DNA of 64,000 nt from an uncultured Myxococcales bacterium (GCA_937975765.1 CALJUR010000121.1:62001-126000); one strand, 5' to 3'; shown: positions 1 through 8,886, numbered from the stretch's first letter. A program made the numbers and translations. Notes: generated by a model from the letters alone, not told the origin.

Positions 1-901
1 AGCGGGACAACGCCGACACCGCGGCCTGCTGCAGGCTCAGGTCCAGCGTCAGCGTCACGTCCTGCCCCGCGACCGGCGGGCTGGACTGGAAGGCGTTGAA
101 CGGCTCGGGCAGGGTTTTCGTCTCGATCCGCCGCCCGCCCGCGCTGCGCACGAACACGTCCTCCCCGGGCACGCCCCGCAGCCCGGCGTCCAGTGCGCGC
201 TCGATGCCGGCGCGGCCCACGACATCCCCGGCCCGCAGTTTCCCCCCGGACTGCTCGACCTCGGCGGCGGTCACCTCGTTCACGAACCCGACCGCGTGCG
301 CGGACAGGACCCGGTCCGGGTACCAGCGGACCATCCGGGACTGCAACGAGAAGCCGGGCAGTTCGTGCAGGTGGGCCTGCACCACGGCGCGCTGGTCGAT
401 GAACGTCCGGCCGCACTTCGGGCAGACCAGCCGCCCGGTCGCGGAATCGAAGTTCATCTCGCTCATGTCCTCGGGGCAGCGGCTGCCGATCAGGTTGCGC
501 TTGCCGACCAGGCGGTGGAAGCGCTTCTTCTTGTCCAGCCGGGCCTTCGCGATCTGCGCGGCGATCCGGTCGCCCTCCTCGGCCGTCAGCGCCCCCAGTT
601 CCTTCAGCCGGGCGAGTTCCCCGTCCGGGTCGCGAACGTAATGCGGCACCAGGGCCAGGTCGGACACCTCGACGTCGGTGGCCAGCACGTTGCCTTCGCG
701 GTCGTGGATGCTGCCGCGGGCCGGCTGGATGCGGTTGCGCACGACGTGGCTGACCATCGCCAGCGTCTCGTACCGCTTGCCGTCCACGACCTGCACCTGG
801 AACATCCGTCCCACGAGGACGAGGAATGCCAGCAGGACCAGCAGGACGGCCCAGCGGAAGTGGGTCCGGTACTCGATGAAACCGTCGTGACCGCCGATCA
901 C
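1..901 (-). CDS. mrdA: Penicillin-binding protein 2 (N-terminal 300 residues; 3' end lies outside the window)
   Basis: This is the transpeptidase that builds lateral-wall peptidoglycan with the Mre elongasome, anchored in the inner membrane with its catalytic part in the periplasm. Visible: a GTG start at 901 behind GGGAGC, one membrane segment at about residues 15-33, the PBP dimerisation motif around residues 60-72 (QPARGSIHDREGN), LPGF then VRWYP as in PBP2 proteins, and the start of the transpeptidase domain (VTLTLDLSLQQ). The transpeptidase active site is beyond position 1. Odd: between the dimerisation-domain helix and LPGF there is an insertion with Cys142, Cys160 and Cys163 (C-x17-CPKCG) followed by two His, resembling a zinc ribbon. 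It is last in the mreB-mreC-mreD-mrdA operon. Family call is secure; the meaning of the Cys motif is unknown. Confidence 0.9.
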   Translation of the reverse strand, partial: MIGGHDGFIEYRTHFRWAVLLVLLAFLVLVGRMFQVQVVDGKRYETLAMVSHVVRNRIQPARGSIHDREGNVLATDVEVSDLALVPHYVRDPDGELARLKELGALTAEEGDRIAAQIAKARLDKKKRFHRLVGKRNLIGSRCPEDMSEMNFDSATGRLVCPKCGRTFIDQRAVVQAHLHELPGFSLQSRMVRWYPDRVLSAHAVGFVNEVTAAEVEQSGGKLRAGDVVGRAGIERALDAGLRGVPGEDVFVRSAGGRRIETKTLPEPFNAFQSSPPVAGQDVTLTLDLSLQQAAVSALSR

Positions 902-1022
902 CCTGCCGCTCCCGGCGAACCCGGCCCGGGACACCCGCGCCGGGGCCCGACTGTAGCACAGCCGTTGCGGGCCATGCGTGATCGCACGCGAAACGCGGGA
1001 AGGACCCGGGACGCGGGCAGGC

Positions 1023-1538
1023 CTACCGGAGCAGCGACTCGGTGGGCCGGCGACCCTGGACCAGCCGGTCCACGCCGGCGAAGGGCAGGAACAGCAGCGG
1101 CGACAGGACGGCCGTCAGCAGCGCCGTGGGCAGCCCCCACAGCAGCGCCTCGGCCCTCGGCTCGAAGGCCCGGTCGAACAGCACCGAGAACAGGTAGAAC
1201 ATCAGCGTCTTCAGCACGGCCGACACCGACGTGACCAGCAGCAGCGGCACGGGCCGGGACAACGGGAACCGGGCGACCAGGCCCAGCGCCAGCAGGTACA
1301 GGATCCCGTGGATCTCGGCGTTCATGCCCAGCAGCCCGCCGGGGGTGAAGGCGTCGGCGATCAGCCCCACGCCCACCGAGGCCACGAACCCGCGCAGGGC
1401 CCGGGACGAGGACGCCAGGTACAGCGTCGCGATCAGCGGCAGGTCCAGCAGCGACGGCCGGATGCCCAGCACCGCGAACAGCGGGGACTGCACCGCCATC
1501 AGCAGGACCAGCACCAGCAGCAGCAGGAACGATCGCAC
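1023..1538 (-). CDS. mreD: Rod shape-determining protein MreD
   Basis: Small polytopic inner-membrane protein of the elongasome that works with MreC and RodA/PBP2 in cell-wall elongation. The 171-residue product has about five hydrophobic segments, a short loop after the first one (FAVLGIRPSLLDLPL, near residues 21-35) and the conserved region with GLIADAFTPGGLLGMN near residues 57-72, all typical of MreD. It starts with GTG at 1538; the AGGAGG ribosome site overlaps the mreC stop codon, so translation is probably coupled to mreC. About 120 bases separate it from mrdA. Confidence 0.9.
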   Translation of the reverse strand: MRSFLLLLVLVLLMAVQSPLFAVLGIRPSLLDLPLIATLYLASSSRALRGFVASVGVGLIADAFTPGGLLGMNAEIHGILYLLALGLVARFPLSRPVPLLLVTSVSAVLKTLMFYLFSVLFDRAFEPRAEALLWGLPTALLTAVLSPLLFLPFAGVDRLVQGRRPTESLLR

Positions 1539-1547
1539 CCCGACCTC

Positions 1548-2411
1548 CTACGGGTTCGCCGCCGGCCGGGACTGCCCCGCCACGCCGCGCACCACCAGGA
1601 CCTCGCTCAGCGCGGCCGGGTTGACCACCAGCATCACGTCGTACTCCACGAACGGCCCGGCCTGGCGCCGATCCTCCGGCCGGGGCACGTACCCGACCTC
1701 GATGCCCCGGGGGAACACCCGGTCGTGCCCCGAGGTCACGATCACCGCGCCCTTCTCCAGCGGCGCCTCGGTCTGCGACACCTGGAACCGGGCGACGTAC
1801 GCATCGGGATTCCCGCTGCCGACCATCAGGCCCAGGATCCCCCGCCCCAGCACCTCGCAGGCGACCCGGCTGCGCGTGTCGGCCAGCAGCATCACGTCGG
1901 CCGTCGAGCCCGTGGCCCGCACCACGCGTCCCACCAGGCCCATCGGCGTCACGACGGCCTGGTCCGCCTGCGGCGCCCCGCCCTCCGTCTCCACCGAGAT
2001 GCGCCCGACGCGGAAGAAGGGCGTCAGTTCGCGCGCGACGACCGTGGCAGGCACCAGGTCCAGGTCGTGCCGCACCCGCTTCATCTCCAGCAGCCTGCGC
2101 AGGGACTGGTTCTCGACCGCCAGCTTCTTCGCTTCCAGCGCCTCGGACACCAGGCGTTCGTTCGCCTGCCGCAGGCGCTCGTTGTCCTCGTGCAGGTTGA
2201 CCAGCGCCACGTAGTCCGACGCGGCCCCCGACAACCCGCCCACGGCCCCGCCCACCAGGCCCTGCAGCCAGCCCGCCACGGCCATGGTCGCCCGTTCCGG
2301 GATCGAGGACGCGGAGTCGCGCCGGCCGGACTCGTACATCAGGGCCAGCGGCAGGATCAGCAGGGTCGTGACGACGACGGGGAAGCGATGGCGGACGAGA
2401 AAGTCGATCAT
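1548..2411 (-). CDS. mreC: Rod shape-determining protein MreC
   Basis: Bitopic periplasmic scaffold that links the MreB filament to PBP2. Visible in 287 residues: one N-terminal membrane segment (about residues 10-27), a coiled-coil stretch (about 68-110, rich in Leu/Glu/Arg with NLHEDNERLRQANERL), then the two beta-barrel halves, including a VVTPMGLVGRV motif and a VIVTSGHDRVFPRGIEVG motif that are hallmarks of MreC. It lies 33 bases after mreB and directly before mreD in the same operon. Confidence 0.93.
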   Translation of the reverse strand: MIDFLVRHRFPVVVTTLLILPLALMYESGRRDSASSIPERATMAVAGWLQGLVGGAVGGLSGAASDYVALVNLHEDNERLRQANERLVSEALEAKKLAVENQSLRRLLEMKRVRHDLDLVPATVVARELTPFFRVGRISVETEGGAPQADQAVVTPMGLVGRVVRATGSTADVMLLADTRSRVACEVLGRGILGLMVGSGNPDAYVARFQVSQTEAPLEKGAVIVTSGHDRVFPRGIEVGYVPRPEDRRQAGPFVEYDVMLVVNPAALSEVLVVRGVAGQSRPAANP

Positions 2412-2444
2412 CCTCGATCCCCGGGGACCCGCGCCCGGGCGCGG

Positions 2445-3482
2445 TCAGTTGTGGATCGTGCTGCTGCGCAGCAGGGCGATGTCGTCCAGGACCCGCCCGG
2501 CGCCCAGCACGACCGAGGCGACCGGGTCCTCGGCGATCATCACCGGGAGCCCCGTCTCCTCGCGGACCAGCACGTCGATGTTCTTCAGCAGGGCGCCGCC
2601 GCCCGCCAGCATGATGCCCTTGTCCACGATGTCGGCCGACAGTTCGGGCGGGGTCCCCTCCAGCGCCAGGCGCACCGCCGAGGCGATGGCCGACAGCGGC
2701 TCGAACAGGGCCTCGCGGATCTCGTCCGAGTTCACCGTGACCGTCTTCGGGATGCCGGCCACGATGTCGCGGCCCTTGACCTGCATCGTCAGGACCTCGG
2801 ACAGCGGCCAGGCGTTGCCGATCTCGACCTTCACCTGCTCGGCGGTGCGGTCGCCTACCAGCAGGCTGTACTTGCGCTTCAGGTGTTCCCGGATCGCGTC
2901 GTCCATCTTGTCGCCGCCGACCTTGACCGACCGGCTGTAGACGACGCCCGACAGCGAGATCACGGCGACCTCGGTCGTGCCGCCGCCGATGTCCACGATC
3001 ATGTTGCCGCACGGTTCGGTGATGGGCAGCCCGGCGCCGATCGCGGCCGCCATCGGCTCCTCCATCAGGTAGACCTCGCGGGCGCCGGCGGACTCGGCCG
3101 ACTCGCGGACGGCACGGCGCTCGACCTCGGTGATCCCGTGGGGGACGCAGATGACGATGCGCGGGCGGACCAGCGTGCGGCGGTTGTGTGCGCGGGTGAT
3201 GAAGTACCGCAGCATCGCCTCGGTGACCTCGAAGTCCGCGATGACGCCGTCCTTCATCGGCCGGATGGCCTCGATCCCGCCCGGGGTGCGGCCCAGCATC
3301 TCCTTGGCCTCGCGGCCGACGGCCAGCACCCGGCGGGCGTTGCGGTGGTCCTTGAACACGGCGACCACGGACGGCTCGCACGAGACGATCCCCTTCCCGC
3401 GGACGTACACCAGGGTGGTGGCGGTCCCCAGGTCGATCGCCAGGTCGTTGCTGAACAGCGCGTAGAGCCAGTCGAAAACCAT
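2445..3482 (-). CDS. mreB: Rod shape-determining protein MreB (bacterial actin)
   Basis: Cytoplasmic actin-like ATPase forming membrane-associated filaments that guide cell-wall synthesis. The 345 residues match the usual length. Visible are the phosphate-1 loop (AIDLGTATTLVYVRGKG, near residue 16), the phosphate-2 region (MIVDIGGGTTEVAV, near 160) and the adenosine region (GIMLAGGGALLKNID, near 288). It heads the mreBCD-mrdA operon; the next gene upstream on the same strand is a polytopic membrane protein ending 48 bases before it. Confidence 0.96.
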   Translation of the reverse strand: MVFDWLYALFSNDLAIDLGTATTLVYVRGKGIVSCEPSVVAVFKDHRNARRVLAVGREAKEMLGRTPGGIEAIRPMKDGVIADFEVTEAMLRYFITRAHNRRTLVRPRIVICVPHGITEVERRAVRESAESAGAREVYLMEEPMAAAIGAGLPITEPCGNMIVDIGGGTTEVAVISLSGVVYSRSVKVGGDKMDDAIREHLKRKYSLLVGDRTAEQVKVEIGNAWPLSEVLTMQVKGRDIVAGIPKTVTVNSDEIREALFEPLSAIASAVRLALEGTPPELSADIVDKGIMLAGGGALLKNIDVLVREETGLPVMIAEDPVASVVLGAGRVLDDIALLRSSTIHN

Positions 3483-3530
3483 CGCCCTCCGGGTGGTTCC
3501 GCGAACCTCCCCCCACAGCGAAAAGCGTCG

Positions 3531-5021
3531 TTATTTACCACTTTCGGGGGCAAGATGGAAGAGCCGCCAGGTGCCCACCGGGGAGGGCTCCTCGACGAAC
3601 CGCGGGTTGCGTGCCAGCGACTCCGCCAGTTCCCGTTCGCCGTTGTTGCGGGGCCGGGTGCGGACCAGCACGTAGCGGGCGTCGCCGAAGTACATCGGCA
3701 GCAGGAGCTCGGGGTCGGTGATCTGCCCGTTGTACAGGAAATAGAAGGCCTTGAAGGCGGCCTCGTCCTTCCACCGCAGGAAGTTGACGTTCAGGCCGAC
3801 GACGTACCGGTTGTGCCGGTCGAACAGGAACAGCCCGGGGAAGTCGCCCCACGGCGCGACCACCCGCTCCCCCTCCGCCGTGCGGGACTGCAGCCACTGG
3901 CCCATCGCCTCGAACGCCGCCGGAGGCTCCTCGGACGGGCCGCGCTCGCGGTGCCAGGAGACGGCCAGGATCCCGGCCGCCGCGAGGACGGCCAGGCCGG
4001 CCAGCACGCCCCTCCAGCGGCGGTCCTCGGGCAGGACGTGCGGCAGCGCCAGGGGCAGGAAGACCGCCGACACTACCAGGAAGTGGAAGATGAACTTCGC
4101 CTGCAGCAGCGCGGCCAGCAGCATCGCCAGCGTCACGACCACGCCCCCGGCGACCGGCGCGGGGACGGCGGACGCGCGGCGCAGGTGGGCGACCAGCAGG
4201 GCCAGCCAGGCGGACAGCGGGGCCCAGGCGAACCGCAGGAAGTCGCGGCCGGTCAGGGTCATCCACTCCGAGCCGAAGAAGACCCCCGGGACGAGGTAGT
4301 CGGGACGCGTGATGGCGTTGCCCAGTTCGCGGTACAGGTAGGTCCACTGCCCGGGCCAGAAGGGGTTCAGCAGCAGGCCTGCCAGCATGCCGGCGCAGGC
4401 GTACAGGAACGGCCGGAAGGACCATCGCCCCTGGAAGACGCGACCGGTGACCAGGAAGAGGAAGGCGAACGCCGGCAGCAGAGGCGCCCCGACATAGGCG
4501 TACACGGACAGCCAGGCCAGCACGAGGACCCGCCGTGCGGCCCCGGCCAGGAGCGCGTCCAGGAACCACACCAGGATCACGAGGAACAGGCCGGCACCCT
4601 TCAGGAACCCGGAAACGGTCAGCACGATCGGCGAGGACAGCCCGCCCAGCAGCGTGAAGAACCCCGCCCAGCGCACGCCGTTGCGGCGCAGCACCAGGTA
4701 GACGGACAGCCACAGCGCGGTCGCGGACAGGAAGGCCCCGGCCTGGACGGCGGTCACCGGGGGCAGCCATGCGGCCAGGGGGACCAGGGCCAGGTGCATC
4801 AGCAGGTGCGCGTCGACGAACGGGGTGTCGCCGAGAATGGTCAGGTCCAGCCATGGGAACGACCGCACCCAGCCGTTCTCGGCATACAGTTGCGCGAGGC
4901 CCAGGTGGTAGTAGCTGTCGGCATCGACCTTCCAGCCGGGCAGGAAGGTCCAGCCCAGGAAGGCCGCGACCAGGGCCAGGAAGAACAGCAGGTCCAGCCG
5001 CCTGCGGACGGGCTCCGTCAT
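3531..5021 (-). CDS. Polytopic membrane protein, GT-C glycosyltransferase-like
   Basis: A 496-residue protein with about eleven hydrophobic segments and a roughly 150-residue hydrophilic C-terminal domain. Just after the first membrane segment comes KVDADSYYHLGLAQ followed by GDTPFVDAHLLMH. An Asp-x-Asp/YYH motif in the first outer loop, followed by another acidic/His stretch, is the arrangement found in GT-C enzymes such as STT3/AglB and ArnT-like transferases, so a lipid-linked-sugar glycosyltransferase is inferred; the substrate cannot be read. ATG at 5021 is chosen because GGAGG stands seven bases upstream; a longer frame from 5096 has no such site. It may be cotranscribed with mreB. A DUF-type membrane protein without enzymatic activity is possible. 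Confidence 0.6.
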   Translation of the reverse strand: MTEPVRRRLDLLFFLALVAAFLGWTFLPGWKVDADSYYHLGLAQLYAENGWVRSFPWLDLTILGDTPFVDAHLLMHLALVPLAAWLPPVTAVQAGAFLSATALWLSVYLVLRRNGVRWAGFFTLLGGLSSPIVLTVSGFLKGAGLFLVILVWFLDALLAGAARRVLVLAWLSVYAYVGAPLLPAFAFLFLVTGRVFQGRWSFRPFLYACAGMLAGLLLNPFWPGQWTYLYRELGNAITRPDYLVPGVFFGSEWMTLTGRDFLRFAWAPLSAWLALLVAHLRRASAVPAPVAGGVVVTLAMLLAALLQAKFIFHFLVVSAVFLPLALPHVLPEDRRWRGVLAGLAVLAAAGILAVSWHRERGPSEEPPAAFEAMGQWLQSRTAEGERVVAPWGDFPGLFLFDRHNRYVVGLNVNFLRWKDEAAFKAFYFLYNGQITDPELLLPMYFGDARYVLVRTRPRNNGERELAESLARNPRFVEEPSPVGTWRLFHLAPESGK

Positions 5022-5130
5022 CGATCGCCTCCGGGCCGGGCCGAACGGGAAGGCTCCGGGTGACGAAGGGTACCCCGCCCCCGTGCGCGCACGCAACCCG
5101 TGGCCTGCCGCACCGGCCCATCCCGGGACA

Positions 5131-5159
5131 TTGACCGTGAAGGGAATCGCTGGTAGCGT
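5131..5159 (+). promoter_or_regulatory. Candidate sigma-70 type promoter for the 5196 lipoprotein
   Basis: TTGACC at 5131-5136, a 17-base spacer and TAGCGT at 5154-5159 preceded by TGG. The -35 box is good and the -10 box is weak. A transcript would start near 5166, about 30 bases before the ATG. Confidence 0.35.
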
Positions 5160-5195
5160 CTACCCCGGACGCTGTCCAGCACGGAGGGGGGAACC

Positions 5196-5723
5196 ATGAG
5201 GACGATGCTGCTGGTGGGTGCCCTGGCCCTGGTCGCCTCCGGGGCGTGTGCCCGGAAGGACGCAGGTCCCGGCAAGGACGGCCCGAAGGAGCAGGCAAGC
5301 CTGCCCGCCAAGCCCAACCTCGCCGTGAAGGCCGTCGCCGAGAAGTTCGCGGACGGCACCTGGTCGGTCGAGGGCGTGCTGAAGAAGGCCCACGACCTGG
5401 CGAACCAGGAGATCACGGTGCGCGGCTACGTGCTGCAGGCCGACCTGTGCCCGCCGGACCAGCCGTGCTCGATCGTGCCCAGCGTGACGCTGGTGGACGA
5501 CCTGTCGGTCGCCAAGCGCCGGCTGGTGGTGGTCGGGTCGGACCTGCGACAGGACCTGTCCACGATGGCGCCGAAGTCGCTGCAGACGCTCAACGGCAAG
5601 GTCGCGATGTGGTCCCCGGACGGCCGGATGATCAACATGGACGGGATCCTGGTGCTGAACCCGCCCGCCCCGCCGCCCGAGGCCGCCGCCGACGCCGCGA
5701 AGGCCGCGCCCGCGAAGAACTAG
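5196..5723 (+). CDS. Hypothetical lipoprotein
   Basis: The 175-residue product begins with a lipoprotein signal ending in ASGAC, so Cys18 is the likely acylation site. A charged linker (GPGKDGPKEQ) is followed by a compact beta-rich domain with VRGYVLQADLCPPDQPCSI, suggestive of an OB-like fold with two Cys close together; the tail is Pro/Ala rich. The start has GGAGGGGGG just upstream. No known function can be assigned. Its stop TAG shares bases with the stop codon of psd on the other strand (CTAG at 5720-5723), so the two genes converge with no spacer and no terminator between them. Confidence 0.75.
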   Translation: MRTMLLVGALALVASGACARKDAGPGKDGPKEQASLPAKPNLAVKAVAEKFADGTWSVEGVLKKAHDLANQEITVRGYVLQADLCPPDQPCSIVPSVTLVDDLSVAKRRLVVVGSDLRQDLSTMAPKSLQTLNGKVAMWSPDGRMINMDGILVLNPPAPPPEAAADAAKAAPAKN

Positions 5724-6568
5724 CCGGCCCGGAAGAGGGGCTGGCCCATGCGCACCGCCCCGCCCTGCGCCGGCACCAGCGACTGCCAGGGACCGGGCGC
5801 AAGCACCAGGACCACCGTGGAACCCAGGTGGAACACGCCCAGTTCGCCGCCCTTGCGGCAGGGGACGGGCGGGTCCAGCCGGGCCGATCCGCAGTCGCGG
5901 CCGACGTTGGTCCGCGCGTCGCAGTAGGACACCGAGATGCGCCCGACGCCGGAGGCGCCGACCATCACCAGCGCCAGGTCCCCGCGGGCCGTCGAGATGC
6001 GCGTGCACAGGCGCTCGTTGCGCGCGAACAGCCGGTCGACGACCCCCGCGGCGCGCGGCGCGACCGTGCACAGGACGCCCGGGACGTGGCACCAGCCGGT
6101 GACCTCGCCGTCCGCCGGGAAGTGCACGCGGTGGTAGTCGCGCGGGCTGAGGTACACCGTGACGTAGCGCCCGCCCTCGAAGCCCGCCTCGGCCCCGGGT
6201 TCGCCCAGCAGGTCCGCCAGGGGGTACGGGCGCCCCTTCGCCTGCAGCAGGGTGCCCCTCTCGATCACGCCGGCCGACTGCACGCGGCCGTCGCACGGCG
6301 ATACCACCACGCCCGCCGCCGGGTCGACCGGGCGCGCGCCCGGGACCAGCGTGCGCGTGAAGAACTCGTCGAACGTCTTCCAGCCGCCCTCGGGGGCCAT
6401 CACCTCGGCCAGGTCGATGCGGAACGTGCGCACGTAGGTCCGGATCATCCCGTCCAGCACGTGGCGGGGCAGGCGCGCGTCGGCCAGGCGACCCATCGCC
6501 CGGGACGGCCGGTTGTGCGACCCCGCCCGGTACAGTTGGCGCAGCAGGAACTCGGTGGGCTTCCTCAT
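5720..6568 (-). CDS. psd: Phosphatidylserine decarboxylase proenzyme
   Basis: Converts phosphatidylserine to phosphatidylethanolamine at the inner membrane. The 282-residue proenzyme has the catalytic-triad landmarks of the family: SPCDGRV (Asp, near residue 91), YHRVHFP (His, near 150) and, near the C-terminus, FHLGSTVVLV, where self-cleavage between Gly249 and Ser250 makes the pyruvoyl group. It is the last gene of a reverse operon with the PfkB kinase, mtnP and two zinc-ribbon genes; nine bases separate it from the kinase gene. Confidence 0.95.
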   Translation of the reverse strand: MRKPTEFLLRQLYRAGSHNRPSRAMGRLADARLPRHVLDGMIRTYVRTFRIDLAEVMAPEGGWKTFDEFFTRTLVPGARPVDPAAGVVVSPCDGRVQSAGVIERGTLLQAKGRPYPLADLLGEPGAEAGFEGGRYVTVYLSPRDYHRVHFPADGEVTGWCHVPGVLCTVAPRAAGVVDRLFARNERLCTRISTARGDLALVMVGASGVGRISVSYCDARTNVGRDCGSARLDPPVPCRKGGELGVFHLGSTVVLVLAPGPWQSLVPAQGGAVRMGQPLFRAG

Positions 6569-6577
6569 GGAAGAATC

Positions 6578-7513
6578 CTACCTGATCTCGATGTCGGCCA
6601 GCACCTTCGCACCCTCGACGTGGACGGCCTGCAGCCAGTCGCGCAGCCGCGCGGCCACCTGCGCGGGCCGGACCTTGCCCAGCGACCGCGGGCCGAACCC
6701 CTCCACGCAGAACGAGGCGGTGACCGTGCCCACGGCCAGCGCGCGCCGCACGGCCTCGGGCGAGAAGTCCCGGACCAGGTCCAGGTAGCCCAGCGCCCCG
6801 CCGGCGAAGCAGTCGCCGGCCCCCGTCGGGTCGACCAGCGACTCCACCGGCCAGGCGGGCACCAGCGCCAAGCCGTCCCGCGTCCACAGCGACGCGCCGT
6901 GCTCGCCGCGCTTCAGGACCAGCGCCTTCGCACCCATCGCCAGGACCTCGCGCGCCGCCGTGGGCAGGTGGTGCTGGCCCGTCAGTTGCCGCACCTCGTC
7001 GTCGTTCAGGAACAGCAGGTCCACCCGCGGCAGCAGCCGGACCAGGTCCGCCCGCGCGCCCTCGATCCAGCACTCGATCGTGTCCAGGGCCACGAACGAC
7101 GCGTCCCGGCACTGCGCCAGAACCAGCGCCTGCAGCGAGGGGTGGATGTTGCCCAGGAACAGCACGTCCGGGCGGCGCCAATCCTGCGGGATCACCGGCG
7201 AGAACTCCGCGAACACGCCCAGTTCGGTCTTCAGCGAGTCGCGGCTGATCAGGTTCTCGTGGTAGCGCCCGTGCCACCGGAAGGTCGGGCCGGGCTTGCG
7301 CTCCAGGCCGGCGACGTCCACGCCACCGCCGCGCAGGAACGCGACGTCGTCCTCGCGGAAGTCGTCGCCGACCACGCCGACCAGTTGCGGGCGCGTGAGG
7401 AACCCCGCCGCGGTGCAGAACCACGTGGCGGACCCGCCCAGGACCTCGACCGGCGCCTGTCCGGGCAACTCGATGACGTCGTAGGCAACCGAACCGACAC
7501 ACAGCAGGCTCAT
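6578..7513 (-). CDS. PfkB-family carbohydrate/nucleoside kinase
   Basis: ATP-dependent kinase of the ribokinase fold. The 311 residues include the N-terminal glycine motif (VLGGSATWFCTAA, near residue 24) and the C-terminal PfkB signature with anion hole and catalytic Asp (DPTGAGDCFAGG, near residue 230). The substrate is not evident. Position directly after mtnP suggests it acts on a product of methylthioadenosine breakdown, such as adenosine or a methylthioribose-related sugar, but this is inference from context only. GGAGG lies six bases before the ATG. Confidence 0.88.
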   Translation of the reverse strand: MSLLCVGSVAYDVIELPGQAPVEVLGGSATWFCTAAGFLTRPQLVGVVGDDFREDDVAFLRGGGVDVAGLERKPGPTFRWHGRYHENLISRDSLKTELGVFAEFSPVIPQDWRRPDVLFLGNIHPSLQALVLAQCRDASFVALDTIECWIEGARADLVRLLPRVDLLFLNDDEVRQLTGQHHLPTAAREVLAMGAKALVLKRGEHGASLWTRDGLALVPAWPVESLVDPTGAGDCFAGGALGYLDLVRDFSPEAVRRALAVGTVTASFCVEGFGPRSLGKVRPAQVAARLRDWLQAVHVEGAKVLADIEIR

Positions 7514-7562
7514 CGCATCCTCCGGGGGAAGGGTTCGGGGTTCCGGCCGCGGACGGGCGGTC

Positions 7563-8423
7563 TCACGGCAGCCGGCGGCCCAGGATCGGCGCCAGGCGCG
7601 CCCTCGCCTCGGCGGGGATGCGGGCCGGGTCCGTCATCACGGCGCCGGACAGCGCCTCGCGGCAGCGGCAGGGGCCCGCCTGATCCAGGTGCGCCAGGGC
7701 GGCCAGGATCAGGGTGCGGGCGCGGCCGATGCCCAGCGACAGGCGCGCGATGACGGCCTCGACCGACACGTCCTCCTCGGACTCGTGCCAGCAGTCGTAG
7801 TCCGTCGGGATCGCGATCGTGGCGTAGCAGATCTCCGCCTCGCGGGCCAGCTTCGCCTCGGTCGCGTTGGTCATTCCGATCACGTCCACGCCGTACTGCC
7901 GGTACAGCATCGACTCGGCGCGCGAGGAGAACTGCGGCCCCTCGATGCACACGTACGTGCCTCCGTTCACCAGGTCCACGCCGGCCCCGGGCGCCACCGA
8001 CGCCAGCAGCCCCCGCAGCGACGGGCAGGTCGGGTCGGCCATCGACACGTGGCCCACGATGCCCTCGCCGAAGAAGGTCGAACGGCGCGCGACGGTCCGG
8101 TCGATGAACTGGTCGACCAGCACCGGCCGGCCCAGCGCGATCTCCTCCTTCATGCTGCCCACGGCGGAGACCGAGAAGATGCGGGACACGCCCAGCGTCT
8201 TCAGCGCGTAGAGGTTCGCGCGGTAGGGAACCTCGGTCGGCAGGTAGCGGTGGCCCCGGCCGTGACGCGGCAGGAAGGCGACCTCGCGCCCGCCCAGCCG
8301 CCCCACGGTGATCGCGTCCGACGGCGCTCCGAACGGCGTGTCGATCGTCACCTCGCGCACGTCCTCGAAGCCGTCCATCAGGTACAGGCCCGACCCGCCG
8401 ATCACGCCCACCGCGTCCGCCAT
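7563..8423 (-). CDS. mtnP: S-methyl-5'-thioadenosine phosphorylase
   Basis: Phosphorolyses 5'-methylthioadenosine to adenine and methylthioribose-1-phosphate in methionine salvage. The 286-residue sequence shows the phosphate loop (IGGSGLY), FLPRHGRGH near residue 50, the substrate region GGTYVCIEGPQFSSRAES near 160, and GMTNATEAKLAREAEICYA followed by TDYDCW, where the Asp residues favour 6-aminopurines. The family includes some hypoxanthine- or guanosine-preferring members, so exact purine preference is less certain. An excellent Shine-Dalgarno (GGAGGG) precedes the ATG, 11 bases after the upstream gene. Confidence 0.93.
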   Translation of the reverse strand: MADAVGVIGGSGLYLMDGFEDVREVTIDTPFGAPSDAITVGRLGGREVAFLPRHGRGHRYLPTEVPYRANLYALKTLGVSRIFSVSAVGSMKEEIALGRPVLVDQFIDRTVARRSTFFGEGIVGHVSMADPTCPSLRGLLASVAPGAGVDLVNGGTYVCIEGPQFSSRAESMLYRQYGVDVIGMTNATEAKLAREAEICYATIAIPTDYDCWHESEEDVSVEAVIARLSLGIGRARTLILAALAHLDQAGPCRCREALSGAVMTDPARIPAEARARLAPILGRRLP

Positions 8424-8433
8424 GCTCCCTCCG

Positions 8434-8829
8434 TCAGCCGATCCCGTGGATCTCGCCGCGCTCGCCGCGGCGCCTCAGCGTCTCCTCGTCCGGCGCGAAC
8501 CGCAGTTCCCACGAGTCGCGCCCCTGCACCGCGAACGTCCGGTTCCCGGAGAACCGGTTGAACCCGAAGTGCTGCCCGCGCGACCACTCCAGCAGGTCCT
8601 GGAGCGTCTCGAAGCGCCGCTTCTCGAACCCGCCGCAGTTCGGGCAGAACTCGATCCCCTCGTCGCCCTCCATCGTGTAGTACGACGCGCCGCAGGCGAA
8701 GCAGGTCATGTCCAGCAGGCCGGGAACCGGCCTCCCCGCCAGGTCGACGTACGTGCCGGATTCGTAGCGGATCTCGAAGGCGCGATCGCGCCCGATGCAG
8801 ACCAGCTCCAGCCCTCGCATCCAGGCCAT
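8434..8829 (-). CDS. Zinc-ribbon protein of unknown function
   Basis: A 131-residue protein with a single four-Cys ribbon in the middle (CFACG then CPNCGGFEKRRF, about residues 43-65), flanked by a short beta-rich N-terminal part and a C-terminal part rich in charged residues. The ATG at 8829 has GGAGGG six bases upstream; other starts are possible at 8820 and 8853. It sits between another zinc-ribbon gene and mtnP in one operon. No family name is recognised; a nucleic-acid or protein-binding role is only a guess. Confidence 0.75.
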   Translation of the reverse strand: MAWMRGLELVCIGRDRAFEIRYESGTYVDLAGRPVPGLLDMTCFACGASYYTMEGDEGIEFCPNCGGFEKRRFETLQDLLEWSRGQHFGFNRFSGNRTFAVQGRDSWELRFAPDEETLRRRGERGEIHGIG

Positions 8830-8886
8830 GACAGCCCTCCGGGCCGGCGTCAACCGCGCGGGCAGGCCGCCCGCCGCGGGCTGGCG

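Noticed and set aside
978..5063. A 1361-residue open frame on the forward strand
   Set aside because: It runs antisense through mreD, mreC, mreB and the GT-C-like gene, is made of low-complexity Arg/Gln/His/Pro residues and has no ribosome site; it is a by-product of the high GC content.
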